From assembly GCA_017546725.1 (NCBI GenBank), contig JAFYRX010000039.1:1-36958 (forward strand): 36,958 nt of DNA. The letters run 5' to 3'. The DNA is from Alistipes sp. Its GTDB lineage: Bacteria; Bacteroidota; Bacteroidia; Bacteroidales; Rikenellaceae. The position numbers and the translations under genes were made by a program. Positions 8,507 through 16,004 of this stretch are shown here, in pieces; positions within the stretch are counted from its first letter, which is position 1; every line of letters starts with the position of its first letter. The notes beneath the pieces are model-generated. The model had not been told where the DNA came from. It ran no database searches and saw only the letters and a list, made by a program, of their open reading frames with translations.

Positions 8507-8623
8507 GTCATTGCGAGGAGCGTAGCGACGTGGTAACGCTGCGATTAAGGCGAGAGCAGAGTATGTTTACATACTTTGCCGAGCCGTAGCAGTGAAAAGC
8601 CGCGTAGCGGATTAATCTCCCAC
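8507..8623. repeat. Module D repeat, long form, truncated
   Basis: The left end (GTCATTGCGAGGAGCGTAGC) and about 115 bases match the reverse complement of the long copy at 32541-32712, including the nested insert with AGTATGT-TT-ACATACT. Similarity stops after CTCCCAC; the opposite terminal repeat is missing and unrelated sequence leads into module F. Confidence 0.75.
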
Positions 8624-8643
8624 GTTCAGGCAATATCCTACAT

Positions 8644-8787
8644 CCCCATTTAATCCACTTCGTGTCTTTTTCACCTTTTTAGCCGTAAAAAGGTGATAAA
8701 AAAGCGGCGCGGTGACAAGTTTTCGGGGTCGCCGCTTGCCGTCGGTAAAACGGACGCCTACGCGTTTTTACTTCGTGAAAAATTCTC
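8644..8787 (-). repeat. Module F repeat
   Basis: This is the inverted relative of 1-180. It contains the hairpin CACCTTTTT-AGCCGT-AAAAAGGTG (about 8669-8693), a GCGGCG-rich centre, and ACTTCGTGAAAAATTCTCCG at its right end, where it joins module E. Confidence 0.6.
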
Positions 8788-8866
8788 CGTTTCTTAACCC
8801 TCCGTCTGCGCGTCGCCCTTTATCCGAAAACTTGCCTGCCGCGATTGGGCTAACGCACGGTAATAT
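8788..8866 (-). repeat. Module E repeat
   Basis: On the minus strand this reads almost the same as 32287-32371 and 36849-36933: shared blocks are GCGGCAGGCAAGTTTTCGGA, GGGCGACGCGCAGACGGAGG and GTTAAGAAACG. No reading frame is conserved. Confidence 0.75.
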
Positions 8867-8872
8867 TCTATT

Positions 8873-8930
8873 AATTCCTCCTCTTGCGTTAGAGGAGGTG
8901 GCACGAACGAATGTGAGTGACGGAGGAGTC
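8873..8930 (-). repeat. Module C repeat
   Basis: The minus strand has GACTCCTCCGTC, a variable middle, then GCCACCTCCTCTAACG and its complement AGAGGAGG. Its variable middle pairs poorly compared with other copies. A module B remnant follows at about 8971-9005. Confidence 0.75.
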
Positions 8931-8970
8931 TGTCTATCTTTCATCTTTGAACTTTCAACTTTCATCTCAA

Positions 8971-9347
8971 GTGTACTTCCTCCCTATAAATGGAGAATTT
9001 TGAATTCAAAAACGCCCCCGTTTTGCCCCTTTTTAGCCCCTGTATTGCGGCCCGTTTAAAATGCTAAATATCTCATTTAGGATATTTTTGCGGGGAAATT
9101 CGCCACAAAATATGCCCTTTTGCCCCATAAAAACCGTTTTTCGCAACAATCAGGAGGGGTTAGCCACATATATTTTGCGATTAAAGAAATTTAACGGATT
9201 TTTGCATCCGAGTTGGTTTGTAGGTTTCCCCCGAAAACTCGCATCCAATTTCAGCAAACAGCACGCAAATTAAAAAACCATAAAATTAACACCGCGTGCC
9301 GACAAAATTATAGGTTGGCACACAAGCGCGGACTAAACACAAACAAA
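8971..9347. other. Intergenic region before the plus-strand porin
   Basis: The left 35 bases look like a decayed module B (TACTTCCTCCC, then GGAGAATTTT). The rest is AT-rich and without a convincing gene. A weak -7-like TAGGTTTC occurs near 9222 without a properly spaced -33 box. The main visible structure is the leader hairpin at 9292-9330. Confidence 0.4.
9292..9330 (+). promoter_or_regulatory. Leader stem-loop of the plus-strand porin gene
   Basis: GTGCCGAC (9296-9303) pairs with GTTGGCAC (9314-9321) around ten A/T-rich bases, and flanking CCGCG and CGCGG can extend the stem. It ends about 20-27 bases before the ATG, so it could affect translation or mRNA stability of this probably abundant protein. 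Confidence 0.45.
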
Positions 9348-10895
9348 ATGAAAATTTTTACAAAGACAGTTTTGGCTCTTGTAGCCACAGTTGCAGTTGC
9401 GGGACAGGCCTTTGCGGGTGGTCCTATGACTAACACAAACCAGAGTGCATCATTCTTGCGTAGCCTTGCTCGCGGTACATCACTCGACCCCGATGCAGTG
9501 TATAACAACCCCGCAGGTACAGTATTTATGGCTGACGGCTGGCACATCGGTATCAACGACCAGATGGCTAAGCAGACTCGTACAACCACTTCAACATTCG
9601 CTCCCTTCGCATTGGGTGCAAAGAACGGTGGTCAGGCAACAAAGGATTTCCAGGGTTCAGTATTCTCTCCGCTGGTACCCAGCGTTCACGCTATGTGGAA
9701 GCATAACCGTTGGGCTATTATGTTGGGTATGGGTGTAAACGGTGGTGGTGGTACCATCGAGTACAACGACGGCTTGGCATCATTCGAGCGTCAGTTCTCA
9801 GTATTGCCCGCAGGTATGAAGGCTTTGGGTATCGATGCAACTGCATACGATATGGATATGATGTTGAAGGGTTCTTCAATGACATTGGCTTTCAACGCTG
9901 GTGCTGCATTCCGCATCACAGATTGGTTGTCAGTTGCTGCACAGGTTCGTTATAGCTCTACTTCAAACGGCTATGAGGGTCATATGAAGAATATCGGTGT
10001 AGTTGTAGGTGGTCAGATGACTCCCGCTACTACTATCTTCCAGGGTGCACTTGCACAGTTGCAGGGCCAGTATCAGCAGTACTCAGCACAGTACGATGAG
10101 TACAACAATATGTATCAGCAGTTGGTTGCTGCAGGTATGGGTGATTCAGCACAGGCACAGCAGTTGCAGGCAGGTTTGACTCAGTTGGAGGCAGGTTTGG
10201 CTCAGTTGCAGGCAGGTATGCAGACTGTAGGCGAGAACGCTGTTAAGGTTTCAGACCACACATTGAGCGTTAAGCAGAAGGGTTCTTCAATCAGCCCCGT
10301 AGTTGCTTTGGCTTTCCACAAGGATAAGTGGGATGCATCGTTGAAGTATGAGTTCAAGATGGCTACTGAGTTGGAGATTGAGGCTGACGAGGTATCAGCA
10401 AACGACCCCGTAATCAACGCTATCTTCCCTAACGGTGCTAAGGTTAAGTCAGAGACTCCCGCGTTGTTGGCTGCTGCAGTGAGCCGTCACTTCGGTCCCG
10501 TAAAGGTTACAGCCGAGTGGCACCACTACTTCGACAAGAACGCCGAGAACTCATTCTCACCCGTTATCAAGGGCAACACTAACGAGTATTTGTTGGGTGC
10601 CGAGTGGTCAATCTCTGACCGTTGGTTGGTATCGGCTGGTACACAGCGCACACAGCTCAATATGGATGAGAACGCATACTCAGATATGAACTTCTCAATC
10701 TCATCTTGGTCAATCGGTGCTGGTTTGGCATTCGTTTGCACAGACAACATCCGCCTTAACCTCGGTGTTATGCCCACAATCTACGATGAGGCTGTAGCCG
10801 TAGGTAAGGATAGCAACGGCATCGACTTCAAGGATGTTTACAAGCGTACTTCAATGGCTTGGGGTATCGGCTTGGACCTTAAGTTCGGTAAATAA
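9348..10895 (+). CDS. OmpP1/FadL-family outer-membrane protein
   Basis: The start at 9348 gives 515 residues with a signal peptide cleaved after AFA (21-23). The upstream in-frame extension to 9213 has no signal character. The mature N-terminus carries the FadL-type hatch motif NPAG (54-57), and alternating-residue beta-strands follow to the C-terminus, fitting a 14-strand FadL-like barrel for hydrophobic substrates. Residues about 227-300 are unusual: a Gln/Ala/Leu-rich segment with repeats of QLQAG and QLEAG that probably forms a coiled coil between strands. Codon use is strongly biased as in pgk, implying high expression. It is the only plus-strand gene in the window and appears monocistronic, with a structured 3' region. 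Confidence 0.85.
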   Translation: MKIFTKTVLALVATVAVAGQAFAGGPMTNTNQSASFLRSLARGTSLDPDAVYNNPAGTVFMADGWHIGINDQMAKQTRTTTSTFAPFALGAKNGGQATKDFQGSVFSPLVPSVHAMWKHNRWAIMLGMGVNGGGGTIEYNDGLASFERQFSVLPAGMKALGIDATAYDMDMMLKGSSMTLAFNAGAAFRITDWLSVAAQVRYSSTSNGYEGHMKNIGVVVGGQMTPATTIFQGALAQLQGQYQQYSAQYDEYNNMYQQLVAAGMGDSAQAQQLQAGLTQLEAGLAQLQAGMQTVGENAVKVSDHTLSVKQKGSSISPVVALAFHKDKWDASLKYEFKMATELEIEADEVSANDPVINAIFPNGAKVKSETPALLAAAVSRHFGPVKVTAEWHHYFDKNAENSFSPVIKGNTNEYLLGAEWSISDRWLVSAGTQRTQLNMDENAYSDMNFSISSWSIGAGLAFVCTDNIRLNLGVMPTIYDEAVAVGKDSNGIDFKDVYKRTSMAWGIGLDLKFGK

Positions 10896-11260
10896 TTTAA
10901 GGATTACGCTATAACCTCCGTTTGTAGGGAGGTCAAACAAGAGGGCTTCGGCCCTCGCCACTACTGCGCGTCGAGCGGAAGTGACTTTTGATAGGTACCT
11001 TATTTCGGCGACGACGTGACAATCCGAATAACGCGACAATTCAGATTGACACGAAGTCGTAGAATGTTCGAGATGCAAAAGGCGCGGACTTACTCCTCGT
11101 GTGGTAGGCATATCGAGAGAGAAAGGCGGGTTGTTTTTGATTGGTTTTACTCGCCTGCTTTCTTGATATAATGAGCAAATGAAGAAAATACTCTTTTTGT
11201 AGAATATGGTTTTTGATTGCTGGACGGCTGCATCTTAATGGTGCAGCCGTTGTTTTTTTT
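10896..11260 (+). ncRNA. Structured 3' region or candidate small RNA after the porin
   Basis: Four hairpins precede a terminator. ACCTCC pairs with GGAGGT (10914-10933). GAGGGC-TTCG-GCCCTC is a UUCG tetraloop hairpin (10941-10956). A 19 bp stem with a 3-base bulge pairs 11011-11029 with 11039-11060. A bulged stem pairs AGAAAGGCG with CGCCTGCTTTCT near 11122-11166. I see no good internal promoter, so this may be a long 3' UTR or a processed RNA, not a separate gene. Confidence 0.4.
11224..11260 (+). terminator. Intrinsic terminator, plus strand
   Basis: ACGGCTGCA (11224-11232) pairs with TGCAGCCGT (11242-11250) and is followed by TGTTTTTTTT. It is a textbook terminator, yet it lies about 330 bases after the porin stop codon. 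Confidence 0.85.
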
Positions 11261-11360
11261 GTGGCGGATAAGAAGAGGAGAGGAAATGTCTACGTCACTC
11301 CACCGAGCCTTTAGGCGAGGATTGGAGTCTCTACACTCAATAAAATTTAAGTAGACAATA

Positions 11361-11411
11361 AAATTCTCCCTCTAAGGCAAGAGGGAGTACCCTTTAGGGG
11401 GAGGGAGTGTG
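11361..11411 (+). repeat. Module B repeat
   Basis: The copy reads AAATTCTCCCTCTAAGG, then a complementary AGAGGGAG, then TACCCTTTAGGGGGAGGGAG and GTGTG. The first half is a hairpin. It is followed by a short AT-rich spacer and a module C copy. Confidence 0.8.
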
Positions 11412-11435
11412 TTTTAGATGAAAGATAGACAGACA

Positions 11436-11490
11436 GACTCCTCCGTCGCTCGCTATGCTCGTGCCACCTCTTCTAACTTAGAGGAGGAAA
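11436..11490 (+). repeat. Module C repeat
   Basis: GACTCCTCCGTC, a variable middle (GCTCGCTATGCTCGT), then CCACCTCTTCTAACTTAG and GAGGAGG. The terminal hairpin pairs nine bases. It abuts the SGNH hydrolase stop codon at 11494, so it is transcribed as that gene's 3' UTR. Confidence 0.78.
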
Positions 11491-11493
11491 TTA

Positions 11494-12216
11494 TTATCTC
11501 GCCAAATACTTTATTGCGCGCATCAGCGAGTGCGCTATCAGACGCATACCCTTGTCGTTGGGGTGACCTATGATTATATCCTTGGTGATGGTGTAGGGCT
11601 TGCCCTCGATGTCGTAGAGTGTGTCGCCCACCTTGGGGTAGATGTCGTTGAGCAGTGTTATCCAGCCTAAATCGACATATTCTAACCCATATCGTTCGGC
11701 CGAGGCTGCGAGTATGCGTTCATAACGCTCGTTGCGCCAAAATGTGCCTGCAACGATGACGTGGGGCGTTTTCTCGGGGCAGAACTCTATCAATCGCCCC
11801 ATATTCTGCTCAAAGGCCTCAATATCGCGCACATTGTCGCACATACGCAGTATTATTACGTCTGCTCCGTGGCATACCTCGCCCGCTAACGAGTCGAGGT
11901 CGCACGTCGGATTTATCTCCCAACCGTAGATGTTGAGCGGCGAGACTTCGCTCTTGCGGTTGTATTGCTGTAACTCCTTCTCGAGCACGTGGCAGAAGTC
12001 GTTTTCGCGTTTAGATGCCGCCATTCCCCAGTCGCCATACCACTCTATCTCGGCCAGGTATCCGTGATGCGTGAGCGAGTTACCCAGACACACCACCTTC
12101 AGCGGCCGCTTCAGGTTGAGTTGCCCGCCCTTTGTCTTGGCGGTGAGGCTCTCCGACCCCGCCGCCATAGTTATCAATGCGACAGCCAATACCGCTATCC
12201 GTAACAGATGCCTCAT
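11494..12216 (-). CDS. Secreted SGNH/GDSL-type hydrolase
   Basis: The 240-residue product has an N-terminal signal (hydrophobic 4-19) and the SGNH block I motif LGNSLT with nucleophile S47. The C-terminal block has the catalytic histidine in GHPNDKGM (about 217-224). Such enzymes remove acetyl or other acyl groups from carbohydrates or lipids. It starts four bases after the six-hairpin-like gene, so the two are co-transcribed and probably act on one glycan. A canonical block III glycine-x-asparagine is replaced by ILRMCDN (about 123-129), in which the asparagine is retained. Confidence 0.82.
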   Translation of the reverse strand: MRHLLRIAVLAVALITMAAGSESLTAKTKGGQLNLKRPLKVVCLGNSLTHHGYLAEIEWYGDWGMAASKRENDFCHVLEKELQQYNRKSEVSPLNIYGWEINPTCDLDSLAGEVCHGADVIILRMCDNVRDIEAFEQNMGRLIEFCPEKTPHVIVAGTFWRNERYERILAASAERYGLEYVDLGWITLLNDIYPKVGDTLYDIEGKPYTITKDIIIGHPNDKGMRLIAHSLMRAIKYLAR

Positions 12217-12220
12217 ACGC

Positions 12221-13861
12221 CTACTTCAATGAAATCTCTACGCTCTGCCCGCCCTTGCGGTTGATGCGCACCACGCCACCGCTGGCCATCTTCTCCCAAC
12301 TCCAACCCTCGGCATCATCTGTGTTATCCACTCGTTTGAGGGGTTTGCCATCCACCAATATCTGCTTGGGCATCTTCGTAAGGCGTAATATCTCCTTTGC
12401 GCTGGGCATAAAGGTCTTGTAGATAATCTGTGTGGGCGAGTATGTGATGTTCTGCACTATGCTGCTCGATTTCAGCAGGTGATTTTCGTCGGCGGGGGCC
12501 CACTCGGGCATAGCCGCTATGCCGTCAAAGAAGTGCTTGATGTAGTCGCCGTAACCATCCGAGAACCACGATGGGTTGTAGGTCGGGCCTGTAGCCACAT
12601 AGCCTGTCTCCGAGGTGCAGTATGTAGCCCAATTAAAATTCTCGAAAGCCTCCTGCTTGTACCAATCCTCTTTGCACAGGTTGTACCACATAGCGCATAC
12701 CGAAGCGTAGCGAGCCGTGTGGCTACCCATCGGGAGCATACAAATCGACTGCTCGCACTGTGCATTATAACCTAAAGTGCTATGCGTGCCGAATGCCATA
12801 TTGCAGTAGTGAATCAGCGCGGTAACGTTCTCCTTGAGGTAGGGGTCTTGGTCGGCGTTCTCCATCAAGTAACGGGCTGTCTCCATCGGAGCAATCTGCA
12901 CACGGTTTTTGTTGTCGTGGTCGTAGGGTACATCCTCGAAGTAACCCTTCCACACGAAGGTCTTCATCGGGCCCTCAATCGAGAACAACCACTCCCAAGC
13001 CTTGTCACGCGCACTCTTGTAGGCCGCCAAACGCTCCTCGCCCAAGTTGAGTCGGGGGTTGATGTTCGCCAACATATCGAACAATCTGATGGGCGAAATC
13101 ACCGAACTACAATACTCCTCCATCGCAAGGTTTGTCCTTGCGTGTACGCGATAGGGCCACGGCGATTGCTTGTAGTTTCCATCGCGCACATTTGCCGCCA
13201 GAGCATCGGCGCAGTTGAGCGCTGCCTCGAGATACTTCTCCTCCTCGGTAATCTGATAAAATTGGAGATATGCCACACCCATCTCGCCCACCTTGTCGGG
13301 CTCCAGGCATAGGGGCGCATCGCCATTTCCATTTCCGTGATAGTTCGTACCCTGAATTATGGGTGAGCCAGGGTCACTGCTTGCATAGGGGCACGATGCC
13401 CAATGAAAGTCGGCGGGCGTAGTGGCGTTCGAAAGCATAAAATCCAGATTTTCGCGCACCATCTGCAGGTAAGCCGCCTCACCTCCATACATATAGTATT
13501 TTACGGCCAAACTCTCGGTCAATCCTGCTGCAATACAGGCGGGATTTGTGCGGTGTGTCTCGCCTCGGAATGTATCTTCGGTGCTGTTTTGGAAGCCGTC
13601 AAACGAAGCGTATAGATAGTAATATTTCAGCCCCGTAGCCTCATCCTCGGGTAGCACATCCTTCAGGAACTTTGCGGCCAAGCCTGCAACGTGAGAGTAT
13701 GCAGCCCCAGGTACATCGGGTTTGTACCACGACAGCAGTGTTTTGTCGGGCGAATATATGGCCTTGTGCGTAATGATTCTCTCCTCCTCGCCATCACCCG
13801 CAGCCCACACACTGCCGATGACCGCTGCCGACAGCAGCAACGCACTAAACAACTTTTTCAT
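12221..13861 (-). CDS. Secreted protein with six-hairpin glycosidase-like fold (family unknown)
   Basis: This 546-residue protein has a signal peptide ending VWA (19-21). The middle consists of alpha-helical repeats with recurring aromatic/acidic patterns such as GLTESLAVKYYMYGG, GEMGVAYLQFYQIT and MEEYCSSVISPIRLF, which suggests an (alpha/alpha)6 barrel like those of six-hairpin glycosidases, lyases and epimerases. The last about 90 residues look like a beta-sandwich. I do not recognise a specific CAZy family and cannot assign catalytic residues. The four-base gap to the SGNH hydrolase gene supports a shared role in glycan processing. It is preceded by a structured leader with its own promoter and terminator, so expression is probably controlled by attenuation. 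Confidence 0.7.
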   Translation of the reverse strand: MKKLFSALLLSAAVIGSVWAAGDGEEERIITHKAIYSPDKTLLSWYKPDVPGAAYSHVAGLAAKFLKDVLPEDEATGLKYYYLYASFDGFQNSTEDTFRGETHRTNPACIAAGLTESLAVKYYMYGGEAAYLQMVRENLDFMLSNATTPADFHWASCPYASSDPGSPIIQGTNYHGNGNGDAPLCLEPDKVGEMGVAYLQFYQITEEEKYLEAALNCADALAANVRDGNYKQSPWPYRVHARTNLAMEEYCSSVISPIRLFDMLANINPRLNLGEERLAAYKSARDKAWEWLFSIEGPMKTFVWKGYFEDVPYDHDNKNRVQIAPMETARYLMENADQDPYLKENVTALIHYCNMAFGTHSTLGYNAQCEQSICMLPMGSHTARYASVCAMWYNLCKEDWYKQEAFENFNWATYCTSETGYVATGPTYNPSWFSDGYGDYIKHFFDGIAAMPEWAPADENHLLKSSSIVQNITYSPTQIIYKTFMPSAKEILRLTKMPKQILVDGKPLKRVDNTDDAEGWSWEKMASGGVVRINRKGGQSVEISLK

Positions 13862-13911
13862 AGGTTTTCGTTTTTATTATTTATTTTTCACTTTTTATGC
13901 TTTCCTGCAAC

Positions 13912-13950
13912 AAAAAAAGGGAACAGCCACCCTTGCAGGCGGTTATCCCT
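13912..13950 (-). terminator. Intrinsic terminator inside the leader
   Basis: On the minus strand AAGGGATAACCGCC folds with GGTGGCTGTTCCC (one bulge, one mismatch, two G-U pairs), followed by seven T. It lies about 50 bases before the start codon at 13861, the usual place for an attenuator. Confidence 0.65.
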
Positions 13951-13963
13951 TCTTATAATCTAC

Positions 13964-14059
13964 CTACGCCAGACGCTCTGCGAATGACGTAACTGCCCCC
14001 CCCCACAACAAGTTGCGAGTTGCACGGCTAATCATCTGGTTGGTAGGTAATTGCTTCAT
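13964..14059 (-). CDS. Possible 31-residue leader peptide
   Basis: An ATG at 14059 opens a frame of 31 codons ending in TAG. The peptide starts MKQLPTNQM and ends SFAERLA; its centre is NLLWGG, where the nine-G tract encodes part of WGG. The inferred transcription start falls almost on the ATG, so translation would be leaderless or would begin at the internal Met9. Codons are plausible for this genome. Whether the conserved unit is this peptide or the RNA fold cannot be told from one sequence. Confidence 0.3.
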   Translation of the reverse strand: MKQLPTNQMISRATRNLLWGGAVTSFAERLA

Positions 14060-14064
14060 ATTGA

Positions 14065-14096
14065 CAAATTTAATCTTTATTTGCCAATTATGCAAT
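14065..14096 (-). promoter_or_regulatory. Promoter of the structured leader
   Basis: The minus strand has -7 box TAAATTTG (14065-14072), a perfect TAnnTTTG match, and ATTG (14093-14096) as a one-mismatch -33 box with 20 bases between them. The predicted start is about 14057-14060. Confidence 0.6.
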
Positions 14097-14114
14097 AGTA
14101 TCTGCAATATCAAA

Positions 14115-14168
14115 CACACTCCCTCCCCCTGACGGGTGCTCCCTCTAACTTTAGAGGGAGAATTTTTT
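14115..14168 (-). repeat. Module B repeat
   Basis: The minus strand reads AATTCTCCCTCTAAAG, its complement, then CACCCGTCAGGGGGAGGGAG and TGTG. It lies downstream of the RdgB gene, separated by an AATTTTG microrepeat at 14195-14226 that overlaps the RdgB stop codon. Confidence 0.78.
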
Positions 14169-14224
14169 ATTATATACCAAATATTACGGCTCGCAATTTT
14201 GAATTTTGAATCTTGAATTTTGAA

Positions 14225-14809
14225 TTACAAGGCCTTACTATTTTGCAGGAACTCGGCCAATTTCCTTACGGCACGGCCTCTGTGCGATATGGCGTTCTTC
14301 TCCTCTGCTGAAATCTCGGCAAACGATAGGCTGTGCCCCTCAGCCACAAACAATGGGTCGTAACCGAAACCGCCCTCGCCCTTCTCCTCGGTGGTGATGT
14401 GGCCTCGCACGATGCCCTCAAAGAGATACTCCTTGCCGCCGATGATGAGTGCTATTGCTGTGCGGAACTGTGCGCCACGAGCCTCCACACCTTGCATACG
14501 CTCCAACAGCAGGCGCTTGTTGGCCTTATCGTCGTGGCCGTCGGTGGCGTAACGTGCCGAGCGCACACCAGGCTCGCCACCCAAAGCATCTACCTCCAAC
14601 CCTGTGTCGTCGGCAAAGCAATCCAACCCCGTGCGGGCATATATGTAACGTGCCTTCTGCAAGGCGTTGCCCTCCAGCGTGGGCTGTTCCTCGGGTATAT
14701 CCTCCACTATTCCGCACTCACGTAGTGATACGAGTGTGAACTCATCGCCCACGACCTGACTCACCTCACGCAGTTTGTGAGCATTATTTGTTGCAAATAC
14801 AAGTTTCAT
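14225..14809 (-). CDS. rdgB: dITP/XTP pyrophosphatase, RdgB/HAM1 family
   Basis: The 194-residue protein hydrolyses deaminated purine nucleoside triphosphates (dITP, XTP) to monophosphates, cleaning the nucleotide pool. It starts with the family motif [14 protein letters not shown], has the acidic metal site in [10 protein letters not shown] (about 64-73), the glycine-rich [11 protein letters not shown] stretch, and the C-terminal base-recognition motif ISHRGRA. Length matches the family. It begins four bases after the symporter gene and closes the apparent four-gene operon. Its stop codon lies within an AT-rich microrepeat. Confidence 0.96.
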   Translation of the reverse strand: MKLVFATNNAHKLREVSQVVGDEFTLVSLRECGIVEDIPEEQPTLEGNALQKARYIYARTGLDCFADDTGLEVDALGGEPGVRSARYATDGHDDKANKRLLLERMQGVEARGAQFRTAIALIIGGKEYLFEGIVRGHITTEEKGEGGFGYDPLFVAEGHSLSFAEISAEEKNAISHRGRAVRKLAEFLQNSKAL

Positions 14810-14813
14810 TGTC

Positions 14814-15971
14814 CTATCTCTTTTTATTGAATTTATCTACAATTATCGCCAATGCGCCGTCGCCTGTGACGTTGCACGCCGTACCGAAACTATCCATAGC
14901 CACATAGAGCGAAATCATCAGCGCCTGGTCCTCTGCCGTGAAGCCCAACATCGAGGCCAGCACTCCCAAAGCCGCCATAATCGCTCCTCCTGGTACTCCA
15001 GGGGCGGCGACCATCGTCACGCCCAACATAGCGATGAAGCCTGCAAAGAGCGCAAAATCGTACTCCATACCCTGCATCATCATCAGCGCCAGCGAGCAGG
15101 CCACAATCTTGAGCATACTGCCCGAGAGGTGTATCGTTGCGCATAACGGAATCACGAATCCCGCTACATCGTCGCTTACGCCCATCTTTTGGGCTTGCTT
15201 CAGCGTTACGGGAATAGTCGCAGCCGATGATTGCGTGCCGAGTGCCGTGAAGTAGGCGGGCATCATTGTCGAGAGCATCTTCAGCGGGTTGCGGCCTCCG
15301 ATGGCACCAGCCACGCAGTAAAGTCCTACGAGCCATACGATGTGCAGGGCGAAGATGATGCCTATAATCTTGATGAAAAGTCCCAATATCTGCCCCACTT
15401 CGCCCGCAGCCGTCATATCGAGGAATATGCCGTAGATGTAAATCGGCAACAGCGGTATGATAATCTTCTCGATGAAGTTGCTGATAATATCCTTGAACTC
15501 CGCAGCGCCACGACGCAACACGTCACCCTTGATGTAGGCTATGCCCAAGCCCAAGAGGAATGCCACGACGAGTGCCGTCATCACATCCATCAGAGGTGGA
15601 ATCGTGAGCGAGAAGTAAGGCGTAAGTTTCACTCCTTCGGCTATCTGCTCCGCTGCCTGACTACTTATGAGCGAGGGGAAGGTAAGTACGCCCGTCAGGT
15701 AGGAGAGTGTGCCCGCCACCAACGTCGCACCATATGCCAGCGCCACTGTCAGCAGCAACATTCGTCCAGCACTGCGGCCGAGGTCCGATATGGCGGGGAT
15801 GACCATTCCGACGATGATAAGTGGTATGGCAAAGCCCAGCAACTGGTTGAAGATGCCGTTGAATGTCAGAAATACTCTTATCACGCCATCGGGCATCACA
15901 AAACCCGTAGCCACACCCAACGCTATGGCCAAAAGGATGCGTGGCAGAAGTCCAAGTTTTATACTCTTCAT
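14814..15971 (-). CDS. Dicarboxylate/amino acid:cation symporter (DAACS family)
   Basis: The start at 15971 gives 385 residues; an upstream ATG at 15989 adds only six polar residues. The inner-membrane protein has about eight helices plus the two re-entrant hairpins typical of glutamate-transporter homologues. HP1 has the serine-rich QSSAATIP motif, HP2 has APGVPGG, and TM8 has NVTGDG, which contains the conserved asparagine and aspartate that bind substrate and cation. Substrate may be a dicarboxylate, serine/threonine or an acidic amino acid. It is co-transcribed with a PLP aldolase gene upstream, so an amino acid substrate such as threonine or serine is reasonable, but that is inference. 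Confidence 0.92.
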   Translation of the reverse strand: MKSIKLGLLPRILLAIALGVATGFVMPDGVIRVFLTFNGIFNQLLGFAIPLIIVGMVIPAISDLGRSAGRMLLLTVALAYGATLVAGTLSYLTGVLTFPSLISSQAAEQIAEGVKLTPYFSLTIPPLMDVMTALVVAFLLGLGIAYIKGDVLRRGAAEFKDIISNFIEKIIIPLLPIYIYGIFLDMTAAGEVGQILGLFIKIIGIIFALHIVWLVGLYCVAGAIGGRNPLKMLSTMMPAYFTALGTQSSAATIPVTLKQAQKMGVSDDVAGFVIPLCATIHLSGSMLKIVACSLALMMMQGMEYDFALFAGFIAMLGVTMVAAPGVPGGAIMAALGVLASMLGFTAEDQALMISLYVAMDSFGTACNVTGDGALAIIVDKFNKKR

Positions 15972-16004
15972 TATCTTACAATGCGCCAAATTATGAATTT
16001 TGAA

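Larger units (their letters stand above)
13862..14060 (-). ncRNA. Structured leader RNA with terminator (candidate attenuator/riboswitch)
   Basis: Read on the minus strand, transcription should begin near 14057-14060. The bases at 14043-14049 (UACCUAC) pair with 13961-13967 (GUAGGUA), and 14035-14039 (CCAGA) pair with 13969-13973 (UCUGG), closing a domain of about 90 nt. A terminator follows at 13912-13950. The terminator loop base run CCUGCAA (13933-13939) is also complementary to UUGCAGG (13904-13910), just past the U run, which allows an alternative fold. I do not recognise the TPP, cobalamin, SAM or preQ1 consensus. A 31-codon ORF in the same DNA is an alternative reading. Confidence 0.5.

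Noticed and set aside
9061-9273. A 70-residue plus-strand frame before the porin gene
   Set aside because: No recognisable features, AT-rich composition, and it ends within the porin leader.
10851-11111. An 86-residue minus-strand frame over the end of the porin gene
   Set aside because: It is antisense to coding sequence and stem-loops and has no recognisable domain or signal.
11179-11202. Tiny ORF (MKKILFL) before the plus-strand terminator
   Set aside because: Only seven codons with nothing to support translation.
13862-14060. TPP or cobalamin riboswitch
   Set aside because: The GCGUAGGUA stretch looks TPP-like, but the CUGAGA box and the AUAAUACC-type core are missing, and no cobalamin box is present.
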